Assembly: GCA_007128135.1 (NCBI GenBank)
Contig: SKYA01000068.1
Coordinates: 17,207 to 81,206, forward strand
From: Paracoccaceae bacterium
GTDB taxonomy: Bacteria > Pseudomonadota > Alphaproteobacteria > Rhodobacterales > Rhodobacteraceae
DNA: 64,000 nt
Direction: 5' to 3'
The first letter of the stretch is position 1, and each line of letters starts with the position of its first letter. Position numbers and translations under genes: made by a program. Below are positions 1 through 9,707 of this stretch, in pieces. The notes beneath the pieces are model-generated. The model saw nothing but the letters and a program-made list of their open reading frames with translations. It searched no databases and had not been told where the DNA came from.

Positions 1-99
1 ACCGCCGCGATCCGTGACATAACTGTCCGGGCGACAGTAGCTGCGTCACCGGCGCAGTTTCCCCTTTCCTGCCCCGAGCGCAGATTTTAGACTGGGCAA

Positions 100-3000
100 A
101 TGACTGACATGCCCCGCTTCATCCACCTGCGCACACATAGCGAATATTCCCTTCTCGAGGGCGCGCTGCCGCTCAAGAAGCTGGTCAGGACCTGTGCGGA
201 AAAGGGTTATCCAGCCATTGCCGTGACCGATTCGGACAACATGTTCTGCGCGCTGGAGTTTTCTGTGCTCGCGTCGGGTCTTGGTGTGCAGCCCATCCTT
301 GGTTGCCAGATTTCGCTCGCCTATGACCCGGCCGCACCGGGGGAAAAGCTACGTCAGCCCGCACCCGTCGTGCTGCTGGTGCAGTCCGAGATCGGCTACC
401 AGAACCTGATGGCGCTGAATTCCTGCCTCTACCTGCTCAGGGACCGCCCGGTTCCGCAAGTCACCATCGAGGAACTCGCCCGTCATTCCGGGGGGCTGAT
501 CTGCCTGTCGGGCGGAGCCGAAGGGCCAGTGGGTCGGTTGATCCGGACCAACCAGATGTCACGCGCGCACGCCCTGATGGAGCAACTCGCAAGCATCTAT
601 CCCGACCGCCTCTATGTCGAATTGCAGCGCCATGCCGATGCAGGAGGCCAGATGATGGAGGCCGAGCGCCTGACCGAGCGCGCGTTCGTCGAGATGGCTC
701 ATGACATGGGCCTGCCGCTCGTGGCCACCAATGACGCCTATTTCCCCGATGCCGAAATGTATGAGGCCCATGACGCGCTGCTGTGTATCAAGGAAGGCAC
801 CTATGTCGATCAGTCCGCCCCCCGCCGGCGACTGACCCCCCAGCATTACCTGAAATCGCCCGAGGAAATGGCCGCGCTCTTTGCCGACCTGCCCGAGGCG
901 CTGGAAAACACCGTCGAGATTGCACGCCGCTGCGCCTGCAAGGCCGAGAAGCGCCCGCCGATCCTGCCGCGGTTTGCCGAGGATGAGGTGCAGGAACTGC
1001 GCCGCCAGGCGAAAGAGGGGCTCAAGGCGCGCCTCGCGGTCATCCCCCATGCCGCACCGGTCGAGTCGTATGAGAAACGGCTGGACTTCGAACTGGGCAT
1101 CATCGAGGGCATGGGCTTTCCCGGCTATTTCCTGATCGTGGCCGATTTCATCAAATGGGCCAAGGAACAGGATATTCCTGTGGGTCCCGGTCGGGGTTCG
1201 GGCGCGGGCAGCCTCGTGGCCTATGCGCTGACCATCACCGACCTTGACCCGCTGCGCTACAACCTCCTGTTCGAGCGGTTCCTGAACCCCGAGCGCGTGT
1301 CAATGCCCGATTTCGACATCGATTTCTGCATGGACCGCCGCGAGGATGTCATTCGCTATACGCAAGAGAAATATGGCCATGACAAGGTCGGCCAGATCAT
1401 TACCTTCGGCGCGCTGCTGTCGAAAGCCGCCGTGCGCGATGTGGGGCGCGTGCTGCAGCTTCCCTATGGCCAGGTGGACAAGCTCTCCAAGCTGATTCCG
1501 GTCGAGGGGGTGAAACCTGTCAGTGTGGAAAAGGCGCTCGCCGACGAGCCCCGCCTGCGCGAGGCTGCAAGGACCGAAGAGGTCGTGGACCGCCTGCTGA
1601 CCCATGCCTCGCGGCTCGAGGGGCTGCTGCGCAATGCCTCGACCCACGCCGCCGGGGTCGTGATCGGCGACCGCCCGCTCGACCAGTTGGTGCCGCTTTA
1701 TCGCGACCCGCGCTCGGACATGCCCGCGACACAGTTCAACATGAAATGGGTCGAAGCGGCCGGGCTGGTGAAATTCGACTTTCTGGGGCTCAAGACCCTC
1801 ACGGTCATCCAGAACGCGGTCGATCTGCTCAAGCGCCGCGGCGTCGAGATCGACATCAGTGCCATCCCGCTCGACGACGAGGCAACCTACAGGCTCTACG
1901 CCTCTGCGCGCACGGTGGCCGTGTTCCAGGTAGAAAGCTCGGGCATGATGGATGCGCTGCGGCGCATGAAACCCACCTGCATCGAGGATATCGTGGCGCT
2001 TGTGGCACTTTATCGCCCCGGCCCGATGGAGAATATTCCCACCTATTGCGAGGTGAAGAACGGGCTCAGGCCGCTGGAATCGATCCACCCCTCGATCGAC
2101 CATATCCTCGAGGAAACGCAGGGCATCATCGTCTATCAGGAACAGGTGATGCAGATCGCGCAGGTCATGGCCGGCTACTCGCTCGGACAGGCAGACCTGC
2201 TACGCCGGGCGATGGGCAAGAAGATCGCCGAGGAGATGGCGAAGGAGCGCCCGAAATTCGTGAAAGGGGCCATCGCAAACGGTGTCGAGGAAAAGAAGGC
2301 GGGCGAAGTCTTCGACCTGCTGGAGAAATTCGCCAATTACGGCTTCAACAAGTCGCACGCGGCGGCCTATGCCGTGGTCAGCTACCAGACGGCCTGGCTG
2401 AAGGCCAACCACCCGGTAGAGTTCATGGCAGGGGTGATGAATTGCGACCTGCACCTGACCGACAAGCTTGCCATCTACAAGCGCGAGGTTGACCGGATGG
2501 CGATTGCCGTCATCCCGCCCTGCGTCAACCGCTCGCGCGCGCGCTTCGATGTCGCTGACGGAGCGCTGGTCTATGCGCTGGGCGCACTCAAGAATGTGGG
2601 CGTGGACGCGATGCGCCTGATCGTGGACGGGCGCGGCGAGCGGCCCTTCACCACACTCTTCGACCTCGCAAGGCGGGTCGATCTCAAGCGCGTCGGCAAG
2701 CGACCACTCGAGATGCTGGCCCGCGCCGGTGCCTTTGACCTGCTCGACCGCAACCGCAGACGCGTCTTCGACAGTCTCGATGCACTGGTCGGCTACTCCG
2801 CGGCGGTCCATGAGGCCCGTGCCTCGAATCAGGTCTCGCTCTTCGGTGAGGCGGGCGAGGACATCCCCGAGCCGCGCCTTGCCCCGGTCGAGGACTGGCT
2901 GCCCACCGAACGGCTGGCGCAGGAGCATCAGGCCGTGGGCTTCTACCTCTCCGGCCACCCGCTCGACGATTACGCGGGGCCGCTGAAACGCAAACAGGTG

Positions 3001-3543
3001 CTGACACTGGCCGAGGTCGAGAAGAAGGCCGCGCAGGGAGCCTTCATCGCCAGGATCGCAGGCGCGGTATCGGGACGGCAGGAACGCAAATCCGCGCGCG
3101 GCAACCGCTTCGCCTTCGTGCAACTCTCCGACCCGACCGGGCTTTACGAGGTGACAGTCTTCTCGGACACGCTCGAGGCCGCGCGGCAATTTCTGGAACC
3201 GGGACGGAACGTGGTGCTGACCGTCGAGGCAACGATGGAGGCCGAGACGCTGAAACTCCTTGCACGCAGTGCTCAGCCGGTCGATTCCGTCATTGCCGAC
3301 GCTGGCGCTGCCGGGCTGCGCGTGCATGTCGAGGATGAACGCACGATTTCTTCGGTCGCAGCACTTCTCGACCGCTTCCAGCAGGGACCCGCGCGGGCGC
3401 GCGGGCCACTGTGGTTCTGTGTGACCGACCGCGAGAGCGGGCAGGAATACGACATAGAAACCGGCGCGGAATTCACCATCACGCCCCAGATCCGGGGCGC
3501 TGTCAAATCGCTCGAGGGCGTGGTGATGGTCGAGGAGATGTGA
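100..3543 (+). CDS. dnaE: DNA polymerase III subunit alpha
   Basis: Catalytic subunit of the replicative DNA polymerase III holoenzyme, class DnaE1. The 1147 residues match the usual length. An N-terminal PHP domain starts at HLRTHSEYSLLEGA (about residue 9). The palm follows, with GPGRGSGAGS near residue 364 and the catalytic acidic motif PDFDIDF near residue 403. FDFLGLKTL near residue 560 carries the third acidic residue, and an OB-fold nucleic-acid-binding region lies near residues 985-1060. A second ATG nine bases downstream (MPRF) is an equally possible start. The gene is monocistronic here and converges on the malyl-CoA lyase gene. The identification is secure. Confidence 0.97.
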   Translation: MTDMPRFIHLRTHSEYSLLEGALPLKKLVRTCAEKGYPAIAVTDSDNMFCALEFSVLASGLGVQPILGCQISLAYDPAAPGEKLRQPAPVVLLVQSEIGYQNLMALNSCLYLLRDRPVPQVTIEELARHSGGLICLSGGAEGPVGRLIRTNQMSRAHALMEQLASIYPDRLYVELQRHADAGGQMMEAERLTERAFVEMAHDMGLPLVATNDAYFPDAEMYEAHDALLCIKEGTYVDQSAPRRRLTPQHYLKSPEEMAALFADLPEALENTVEIARRCACKAEKRPPILPRFAEDEVQELRRQAKEGLKARLAVIPHAAPVESYEKRLDFELGIIEGMGFPGYFLIVADFIKWAKEQDIPVGPGRGSGAGSLVAYALTITDLDPLRYNLLFERFLNPERVSMPDFDIDFCMDRREDVIRYTQEKYGHDKVGQIITFGALLSKAAVRDVGRVLQLPYGQVDKLSKLIPVEGVKPVSVEKALADEPRLREAARTEEVVDRLLTHASRLEGLLRNASTHAAGVVIGDRPLDQLVPLYRDPRSDMPATQFNMKWVEAAGLVKFDFLGLKTLTVIQNAVDLLKRRGVEIDISAIPLDDEATYRLYASARTVAVFQVESSGMMDALRRMKPTCIEDIVALVALYRPGPMENIPTYCEVKNGLRPLESIHPSIDHILEETQGIIVYQEQVMQIAQVMAGYSLGQADLLRRAMGKKIAEEMAKERPKFVKGAIANGVEEKKAGEVFDLLEKFANYGFNKSHAAAYAVVSYQTAWLKANHPVEFMAGVMNCDLHLTDKLAIYKREVDRMAIAVIPPCVNRSRARFDVADGALVYALGALKNVGVDAMRLIVDGRGERPFTTLFDLARRVDLKRVGKRPLEMLARAGAFDLLDRNRRRVFDSLDALVGYSAAVHEARASNQVSLFGEAGEDIPEPRLAPVEDWLPTERLAQEHQAVGFYLSGHPLDDYAGPLKRKQVLTLAEVEKKAAQGAFIARIAGAVSGRQERKSARGNRFAFVQLSDPTGLYEVTVFSDTLEAARQFLEPGRNVVLTVEATMEAETLKLLARSAQPVDSVIADAGAAGLRVHVEDERTISSVAALLDRFQQGPARARGPLWFCVTDRESGQEYDIETGAEFTITPQIRGAVKSLEGVVMVEEM

Positions 3544-3584
3544 GCACGCGCGGGACTGCCCGCCGTGATGGCCCGGCCATCCGG

Positions 3585-3609
3585 CTGCCTTTGGCGCAAA
3601 CAAAGGCAG
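3585..3609. terminator. hairpin between convergent genes
   Basis: A perfect 9-bp stem, CTGCCTTTG and CAAAGGCAG, with a 7-base loop sits in the 96-bp gap between the ends of dnaE and the malyl-CoA lyase gene. No clear T-tract follows on either strand, so termination is inferred from position and symmetry. It could serve both genes. Confidence 0.5.
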
Positions 3610-3639
3610 ATCAAGTGTTCTCTCCCTTGGGCAGGGAAA

Positions 3640-4596
3640 TCAACCCGCGATCATCTCCGCCTGCCGGACAATGACCTCGGCCTGCTTGATCGAGGCAATG
3701 TCCACCAGCCGGCCCCTGTAGACCGTGGCCCCCTCGCCGCGCGCCTTGGCGGCTTCCATCGCGGCCAGGATTTCGCGCGCCTCGAGGACAGCTTCCTCCG
3801 AGGGCGTGAAGACCTCGTTGGCCAGCGCAACCTGCCTGGGGTGTATTGCCCATTTGCCCACCATCCCCAGCGTGGCAGAGCGGCGCGCCTGCGCGCGGAA
3901 ACCCTCGTCATCACTGAAATCGCCGAATGGTCCGTCCACCGGCAACACGCCATGCGTCCGGCATGCGGCGACGATCGCTGACTGTGCCCAGTGCCACGGA
4001 TCGGACCAGAATTGCTGTCCGTCACGCAACATGTAATAGTTTTCCTGCGTCCCGCCGATGCCCGTGGTTGCCATGCCCATCGAAGCGGCGAAATCCGCCG
4101 CGCCAAGGCTCATGGCCTGCAAGCGTGGCGAGGATGCGGCGATTTCCTCGACATGCGCGATACCTGCCGCCGATTCGATAATCACCTCCAGGCTGATCCG
4201 CTTGCTGCGTCCCATGGCCGCCTCGACCGAGGTTACCAGCGCATCCACCGCATAGACATCGGCCGCACAGCCCACTTTCGGAATCAGGATCTGGTCCAGC
4301 CGGTCACTGGACTGCTCCAGCAACTCTACGACATCACGATACCAGTAGGGCGTATCCAGCCCGTTTATGCGCACCGACAGATACTTGTTGCCCCAGTCCA
4401 CCTCATGCGTGGCGGCGATGACATTGGCGCGGGCCGTGTCCTTGTCCGAAGGGGCGACTGAATCCTCCAGGTCGAGATTGATTACATCCGCCGCGCTGGC
4501 CGCCATTTTCTCGAACAGCGCCACGCGCGAGCCAGGCCCGAAAAGCTGGCAGCGATTGGGGCGCGCGGGCGGGGTTGGCTGAATGCGAAAGCTCAT
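3640..4596 (-). CDS. mcl1: L-malyl-CoA/beta-methylmalyl-CoA lyase
   Basis: HpcH/HpaI-type CoA lyase that reversibly splits malyl-CoA to acetyl-CoA and glyoxylate, and beta-methylmalyl-CoA to propionyl-CoA and glyoxylate. It acts in the ethylmalonyl-CoA route of acetate assimilation. The 318-residue form starting MSFRIQPTP was chosen over an upstream ATG because AAAGG precedes it. With this start the predicted Mg ligands fall at E141 (VIIESAAGI) and D168 (SLGAADF), the positions known in the Rhodobacter enzyme. N-terminal GPGSR and NLDLEDSV are family motifs. It stands alone, divergent from dgcN across 279 bp. Other ethylmalonyl-CoA genes are not in the window. Confidence 0.93.
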   Translation of the reverse strand: MSFRIQPTPPARPNRCQLFGPGSRVALFEKMAASAADVINLDLEDSVAPSDKDTARANVIAATHEVDWGNKYLSVRINGLDTPYWYRDVVELLEQSSDRLDQILIPKVGCAADVYAVDALVTSVEAAMGRSKRISLEVIIESAAGIAHVEEIAASSPRLQAMSLGAADFAASMGMATTGIGGTQENYYMLRDGQQFWSDPWHWAQSAIVAACRTHGVLPVDGPFGDFSDDEGFRAQARRSATLGMVGKWAIHPRQVALANEVFTPSEEAVLEAREILAAMEAAKARGEGATVYRGRLVDIASIKQAEVIVRQAEMIAG

Positions 4597-4875
4597 CAGG
4601 GGCACCTTTCGGGTCAGGAAGTGTCGCAATTGTCCTGGCGCGAGGTATTATGTTGCGCGGGTCCGTGCAAGGCGTTTTCGGCACGCGCAAAGGCGTTTGC
4701 GCTGCGTTGCAGCGCAGGCCGTCCTGCCAAGGGTCCGGGCGTTTCTTGTGCGAAATCGCCCTTGCCTGACGGAAAATTCTGCCCTCTGTGCCAGAATTCC
4801 TCGTTTTTCCCAAGAATTTGCATCAGCCTTGCGCGAAACTACATCTCGTATCGATCCTTCCGACCGGAGCCTGCC

Positions 4876-5877
4876 ATGATCCAGACCCCCTATCTGCTTT
4901 TCCTCGGCGACGCGCCCGACCCGCTTGCCGCCAAGGTGGCGCAAGGCATCAGGGACTGGCGCCCGGAATTCGCCCTTGGCCAGTTGCGCATGGAGGGCTG
5001 CCGCGCCGACATGGGCCTGCCAGACATGACCCTGGCCGAGGCAAGAGCCGCAGGTGCCGGAACACTGGTGATCGGCGTCGCCAACCGGGGCGGGGTCATA
5101 TCTGCTGCCTGGAAGAAACTGCTGGTCATGGCGCTGGAAGAAGGATTCGACCTTGCCTCGGGGCTCCACAACCTCTTGCGCGACGAACCCGACCTCAAGG
5201 CGGTCGCCGAGGCCACGGGCCGTGCCCTGCATGATGTGCGCATCCCGTCAGTCAGATACCCGATCGCCAATGGCGAGAAACGGCGCGGCAAGCGCTGCCT
5301 TGCCGTGGGTACGGATTGCTCGGTGGGCAAGATGTACACCGCTCTGTGCATGGAGCGCGAGATGGTCGCACGAGGCATGAAGGCCAGCTTCCGCGCCACG
5401 GGCCAGACGGGTATCCTGATTACGGGCGAAGGCGTGCCGCTCGATGCCGTGATCGCGGATTTCATGGCCGGGTCGATCGAATGGCTGACCCCGGACAACG
5501 ACCCAGACCACTGGGATCTTATCGAGGGGCAGGGCTCGCTGTTTCATGTGTCCTTTTCCGGCGTGACGATGGCGCTGATCCATGGCGGCCAGCCCGATGC
5601 GCTGATCCTCAGCCATGAGCCCACGCGGGCACATATGCGCGGGCTGCCGGGCTACAGTCTGCCCGACCTCGAAGATCTGCGTGACACCGCGCTGCATCTG
5701 GCGCGGGTGGCCAATCCTGCCTGTCAGGTGGTTGGCATCTCGATCAATACCGCCGCAATGGCCGAACAGGAGGCCCTCGATTATTGCGCGGGGGTCGAGG
5801 CGCGGATGGGCTTGCCCACGGTCGATCCGTTCCGCCACGGGGCAGGGCGACTGGTCGACGCGCTGTCTGCAGTCTGA
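4876..5877 (+). CDS. dgcN: DUF1611 family N-acetyltransferase DgcN
   Basis: A 333-residue DUF1611 protein. The family member DgcN, found beside DgcA, is described as a D-glutamate N-acetyltransferase acting first in D-amino-acid use by marine bacteria. The C-terminal half begins with a P-loop-like segment, AVGTDCSVGKMYTA (about residues 145-160). GQGSLFHVSF and ILSHEPTRAHMRG are other conserved-looking blocks. The start at MIQTPYLLFLG gives the usual length; open sequence further upstream has no ribosome site and overlaps the promoter region. The neighbour dgcA supports the assignment. The reaction is taken from the family and is not visible in the sequence. Confidence 0.83.
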   Translation: MIQTPYLLFLGDAPDPLAAKVAQGIRDWRPEFALGQLRMEGCRADMGLPDMTLAEARAAGAGTLVIGVANRGGVISAAWKKLLVMALEEGFDLASGLHNLLRDEPDLKAVAEATGRALHDVRIPSVRYPIANGEKRRGKRCLAVGTDCSVGKMYTALCMEREMVARGMKASFRATGQTGILITGEGVPLDAVIADFMAGSIEWLTPDNDPDHWDLIEGQGSLFHVSFSGVTMALIHGGQPDALILSHEPTRAHMRGLPGYSLPDLEDLRDTALHLARVANPACQVVGISINTAAMAEQEALDYCAGVEARMGLPTVDPFRHGAGRLVDALSAV

Positions 5878-5887
5878 GCGTGGGCAA

Positions 5888-5958
5888 GGGGCTGTGCCCC
5901 TCACCGGCCCCGTAAGGGGGCCGGTCTCACCCCGGGATGTTTGAAACAAGGATGAAAG
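5888..5958 (+). repeat. GC hairpins plus repeat-like element upstream of dgcA
   Basis: Between dgcN and dgcA lie two hairpins. The first is GGGGC-TGT-GCCCC at 5888-5900. The second is ACCGGCCCC/GGGGCCGGT with a 5-base loop at 5903-5925. They are followed by CACCCCGGGATGTTTGAAAC and AAGGATGAAAG. The layout resembles the elements at 48187-48247, 52598-52644 and 54203-54231, but here it is inverted relative to the upstream gene and diverged. It may attenuate dgcN to dgcA read-through. It contains an in-frame ATG (5937) that is probably not the dgcA start. Confidence 0.55.
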
Positions 5959-5969
5959 GGAGGGGCGCT

Positions 5970-6932
5970 GTGCTGCAGGTTCATGCGGATCGGTTCGCCT
6001 TGGCAGAGGTGTTCACCATTGCGCGTGGCTCGCGCACGCATGCCGATGTGTTGCGCGTGGTCGTGACGCGCGAGGGCATGACGGGGCAAGGCGAATGCGT
6101 GCCTTATGCACGCTATGGCGAAAGCCTGGAGTCGGTGCGCGCCCAGATCTCGGGGCTGCGCGAGGACGTGACGCGAGCCGCCTTGCAGGAGGCCTTGCCT
6201 GCAGGGGCGGCGCGCAATGCGGTTGACTGCGCGCTCTGGGATCATGCGGCAAAGCATATGCGCAGGCGGGTCTGGAAGCTGGCCGGACTGGCAGCACCGC
6301 AGCCGGTGGTGACGGCCTTCACGCTGTCGCTGGACACGCCCGAGCGGATGGAGGCCGCCGCACGACGCCACGCGCATCGGCCGCTTCTGAAGATCAAGCT
6401 CGGCACGCCCGATGACATGCCCCGCCTGGAGGCGGTGCGGCGCGGCGCGCCCGGCACGCGCATCATCATCGACGCCAACGAAGGCTGGACAGCCGAGGTC
6501 TATGCCGAGCTTGCACCCCATCTGTTGCGGCTGGGAGTCGCGATGGTCGAACAACCGCTTCCTGCCGGCGCTGACGAGATGCTCGCGGAAATCGACCGTC
6601 CCTTGCCTGTCTGTGCCGATGAGTCCTGTCACGACCGGGCCAGTCTGGCTGGGCTGCGCGGCAAGTATGACATGGTCAACATCAAGCTCGACAAGACGGG
6701 TGGACTGACCGAGGCGCTGGCCCTGCGTGACGCGGCGCGCGCGGCAGGCTTCAAGGTGATGGTGGGCTGCATGGTCGGATCATCGCTCGCGATGGCGCCT
6801 GCCGTGCTGGTCGCCCAGGGGGCTGAACTGGTAGATCTCGATGGCCCGCTTCTGCTGGCAGAGGATCGTGACCCGCCGCTGCATTATGATGACAAGGGCG
6901 TGCACCCCCCCTTGCCTGCGCTGTGGGGCTGA
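5970..6932 (+). CDS. dgcA: N-acetyl-D-Glu racemase DgcA (dipeptide epimerase-like)
   Basis: Enolase-superfamily member close to L-Ala-D/L-Glu epimerases. With DgcN it is reported to racemise N-acetyl-D-glutamate so that it can enter L-glutamate metabolism. The capping domain is followed by the barrel residues: KIKLG (acid/base lysine), the metal ligands in IIIDANEGW, MVEQPLP and CADESC, and the second lysine in NIKLDKTGG. A GTG start (MLQVHADRF) is preferred because AAGGGAGGGG lies 4-13 bases upstream. The in-frame ATGs further up fall in the intergenic repeat. It gives 320 residues, normal for the family. Confidence 0.84.
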   Translation: MLQVHADRFALAEVFTIARGSRTHADVLRVVVTREGMTGQGECVPYARYGESLESVRAQISGLREDVTRAALQEALPAGAARNAVDCALWDHAAKHMRRRVWKLAGLAAPQPVVTAFTLSLDTPERMEAAARRHAHRPLLKIKLGTPDDMPRLEAVRRGAPGTRIIIDANEGWTAEVYAELAPHLLRLGVAMVEQPLPAGADEMLAEIDRPLPVCADESCHDRASLAGLRGKYDMVNIKLDKTGGLTEALALRDAARAAGFKVMVGCMVGSSLAMAPAVLVAQGAELVDLDGPLLLAEDRDPPLHYDDKGVHPPLPALWG

Positions 6933-6992
6933 CGCATCTTCCCCCGCAAAGGCGCTTGCGCTAAGGGTGGCGCAACTTCAGGAGGATGATTC

Positions 6993-8834
6993 ATGCCAAG
7001 ATACCGCTCCCGCACCACCACTCATGGCCGCAACATGGCAGGCGCGCGCGGGCTCTGGCGCGCGACGGGCATGAAGGAGAGCGATTTCGGCAAACCGATC
7101 ATCGCGATCGTCAACTCCTTTACCCAGTTCGTGCCCGGCCATGTGCATCTGAAGGATCTGGGGCAGATGGTCGCGCGCGAGGTGGAAAAGGCGGGCGGTG
7201 TGGCCAAGGAATTCAACACGATCGCCGTGGATGACGGGATCGCCATGGGCCATGACGGGATGCTCTATTCCCTGCCCTCGCGCGAGGTGATCGCGGATTC
7301 GGTCGAATACATGGTCAATGCGCATTGCGCCGATGCGATGGTCTGCATCTCGAACTGCGACAAGATCACGCCCGGCATGCTGATGGCGGCAATGCGGCTG
7401 AATATTCCTTGCGTGTTCGTCTCGGGCGGACCGATGGAGGCCGGCAAGGTCGAGGTGGATGGTGTTTCGAAGGCTGTCGATCTGGTCGATGCAATGGTGT
7501 GGGCAGCCGATGACAAATACACCGATGCACAGGTGCAGGCGATGGAGGAAGAGGCCTGCCCCACATGTGGCTCCTGTTCGGGCATGTTCACCGCCAATTC
7601 GATGAACTGCCTGACCGAGGCGCTGGGCCTGTCGCTGCCGGGCAATGGCTCGACACTGGCGACCCATGCCTATCGCCAGAAACTGTTCCTGCGGGCGGGC
7701 CATGTCGTCGTCGATCTGGCCAAGCGCTATTACGAGCAGGATGACGAGAGCGTGCTGCCGCGCAATGTTGCCAGCTTCAAGGCGTTTGAAAACGCCATGT
7801 CGCTGGATATCGCCATGGGAGGGTCCACCAACACGGTGCTGCATTTGCTGGCGGCAGCGCATGAGGGCGGGATCGACTTCACCATGTCCGACATTGACCG
7901 TCTGTCGCGCAAGGTTCCTTGCCTGTGCAAGGTCGCGCCCGCCAAGGATGACGTGCATATGGAAGATGTCCACCGCGCCGGCGGCATCATGGCCATCCTG
8001 GGCGAGCTGGACCGGGCGGGACTGCTGCATCGCGACCTGCCGACGGTGCACTCCGCGACCATGGGTCAGGCACTCGACATGTGGGATATCAAGCGCACGA
8101 ATGACCCCGATGTGCATGATTTCTTCCTCGCGGCCCCGGGTGGCGTGCGCACGACGCAGGCGTTTTCGCAGGACAAGCGCTATGGCACGCTGGACAGCGA
8201 CCGCGAAAAAGGCGTGATCCGCGACAGGGAGCACGCCTTCAGCCAGGATGGCGGACTGGCGGTTCTGTTCGGCAATCTGGCCGAAGATGGATGCATCGTG
8301 AAGACCGCGGGCGTGGATGACTCGATCCTGAAGTTCAGCGGCCCGGCGCATGTGTTTGAATCGCAGGACGACGCCGTCAGCGGCATCCTGACGGGCAAGG
8401 TCAAGGCCGGTGAGGTTGTTGTCATTCGCTATGAAGGCCCGCGCGGGGGGCCCGGGATGCAGGAAATGCTGTATCCCACGAGCTACCTCAAATCCAAGGG
8501 GCTGGGGGCGGCCTGCGCGCTGGTCACGGACGGGCGCTTCTCCGGTGGCACCTCGGGGCTGTCGATCGGCCATGTCTCGCCCGAGGCCGAAGAGGGCGGG
8601 CTGATCGGACTGGTGGAACAGGGCGACCGGATCGAGATCGACATTCCGAACCGGACCATTCACCTTGCAGTGGACGACGCCACGCTGGCCGAACGGCGCA
8701 CGGCGCAGGATGCCAAAGGCTGGAAACCCGCCAAGCCGCGCCCGCGCAAGGTTTCGACCGCACTGCGGGCCTATGCGGCGCTGACGACTTCCGCCGCGCA
8801 GGGCGCGGTCCGCAAACTGCCCGAAGGGATGTAA
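6993..8834 (+). CDS. ilvD: dihydroxy-acid dehydratase
   Basis: Fe-S dehydratase converting 2,3-dihydroxy-isovalerate and dihydroxy-methylvalerate to the 2-oxoacids for valine and isoleucine (coenzyme A precursors too). The 613 residues match the long IlvD type. Cluster cysteines are seen in SNCDKITPG (about residue 122) and in [12 protein letters not shown] (about residues 188-201). [12 protein letters not shown] near residue 515 is a family signature. AGGAGG lies 9 bases before the ATG. It is three bases from the transaminase gene and likely cotranscribed with it. That placement suggests its 2-oxoacid products may be aminated or used with the D-transaminase. Confidence 0.95.
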   Translation: MPRYRSRTTTHGRNMAGARGLWRATGMKESDFGKPIIAIVNSFTQFVPGHVHLKDLGQMVAREVEKAGGVAKEFNTIAVDDGIAMGHDGMLYSLPSREVIADSVEYMVNAHCADAMVCISNCDKITPGMLMAAMRLNIPCVFVSGGPMEAGKVEVDGVSKAVDLVDAMVWAADDKYTDAQVQAMEEEACPTCGSCSGMFTANSMNCLTEALGLSLPGNGSTLATHAYRQKLFLRAGHVVVDLAKRYYEQDDESVLPRNVASFKAFENAMSLDIAMGGSTNTVLHLLAAAHEGGIDFTMSDIDRLSRKVPCLCKVAPAKDDVHMEDVHRAGGIMAILGELDRAGLLHRDLPTVHSATMGQALDMWDIKRTNDPDVHDFFLAAPGGVRTTQAFSQDKRYGTLDSDREKGVIRDREHAFSQDGGLAVLFGNLAEDGCIVKTAGVDDSILKFSGPAHVFESQDDAVSGILTGKVKAGEVVVIRYEGPRGGPGMQEMLYPTSYLKSKGLGAACALVTDGRFSGGTSGLSIGHVSPEAEEGGLIGLVEQGDRIEIDIPNRTIHLAVDDATLAERRTAQDAKGWKPAKPRPRKVSTALRAYAALTTSAAQGAVRKLPEGM

Positions 8835-8837
8835 GGG

Positions 8838-9701
8838 ATGAGCCGCATCGTCTATGTGAATGGCATCTATCTGCCCGAGGGCGAGGCGCATATCTCGGTT
8901 TTTGATCGTGGCTTTCTGATGGCGGACGGCGTCTATGAGGTGACGACCGTCATCGACGGCAAGCTGATCGACTTCGATGGCCATTTCGCGCGGCTGGAAC
9001 GCTCCTTGAGCGAACTGGATATCCGCAACCCGATGGACCGCGACACTTGGCTGGAGGTGCATCGCCAGCTTGTCGCGCAGAACCGAATCGATCAGGGCAT
9101 GATCTACCTGCAGGTGACGCGCGGCGCGCCGGGCGACCGCGATTTCATCTTTCCCGACCCCGAGACAACCCCGCCCACGGTGGTTCTGTTCACGCAGACA
9201 AACCCCGCGCTGGTGGACAGCCCCAAGGCGCGCAAGGGGATCAAGGTCATCACGATTGACGACATCCGCTGGGGCCGGCGCGACATCAAGACGGTACAAC
9301 TTCTGTATCCCTCCATGGGCAAGATGATGGCGATCAGGCAGGGCGCGGATGACGCCTGGATGGTGCAGGATGGCGAGGTGACCGAAGGCACCTCGAACAA
9401 CGCCTATATCATCAAGGACGGGCGCATCGTGACGCGGGCGCTGTCCAATGACATCCTGCACGGGATCACCCGCGCCGCCGTGCTGCGTTTCGCGCGCGAG
9501 GCGCAGATGCCGGTGGAGGAGCGCAGCTTCACCGTGGACGAGGCGAAAGCGGCGGATGAGGCTTTCGTGACCTCGGCCAGCACCTTTGTCATGCCGGTGG
9601 TAGCGATTGACGGCGTGGCGCTGGGCGCAGGCGTGCCGGGGCCGCTAGTGACGCGGTTGCGCGAAATCTATATCGAGGAGAGCCGCAAGGCCGCGATCTG
9701 A
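8838..9701 (+). CDS. dat: D-amino-acid transaminase (PLP fold type IV)
   Basis: Class IV PLP aminotransferase of 287 residues. FDRGFLMADGVYEV at residues 22-35 is typical of the D-alanine transaminase branch. The PLP lysine is predicted as K151 in RRDIKTVQLL, and VTEGTSNNAY is the phosphate-binding and substrate loop. It exchanges amino groups between D-amino acids (D-Ala, D-Glu) and 2-oxoacids in the cytoplasm. It follows ilvD by 3 bp and sits in a cluster with dgcN-dgcA, so a D-amino-acid role fits. A branched-chain L-aminotransferase activity is the main alternative. Confidence 0.82.
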   Translation: MSRIVYVNGIYLPEGEAHISVFDRGFLMADGVYEVTTVIDGKLIDFDGHFARLERSLSELDIRNPMDRDTWLEVHRQLVAQNRIDQGMIYLQVTRGAPGDRDFIFPDPETTPPTVVLFTQTNPALVDSPKARKGIKVITIDDIRWGRRDIKTVQLLYPSMGKMMAIRQGADDAWMVQDGEVTEGTSNNAYIIKDGRIVTRALSNDILHGITRAAVLRFAREAQMPVEERSFTVDEAKAADEAFVTSASTFVMPVVAIDGVALGAGVPGPLVTRLREIYIEESRKAAI

Positions 9702-9707
9702 GCGGCC

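Noticed and set aside
2200..3603. Long open frame on the minus strand opposite dnaE
   Set aside because: High-GC antisense shadow; no ribosome site or family resemblance, while dnaE is certain.
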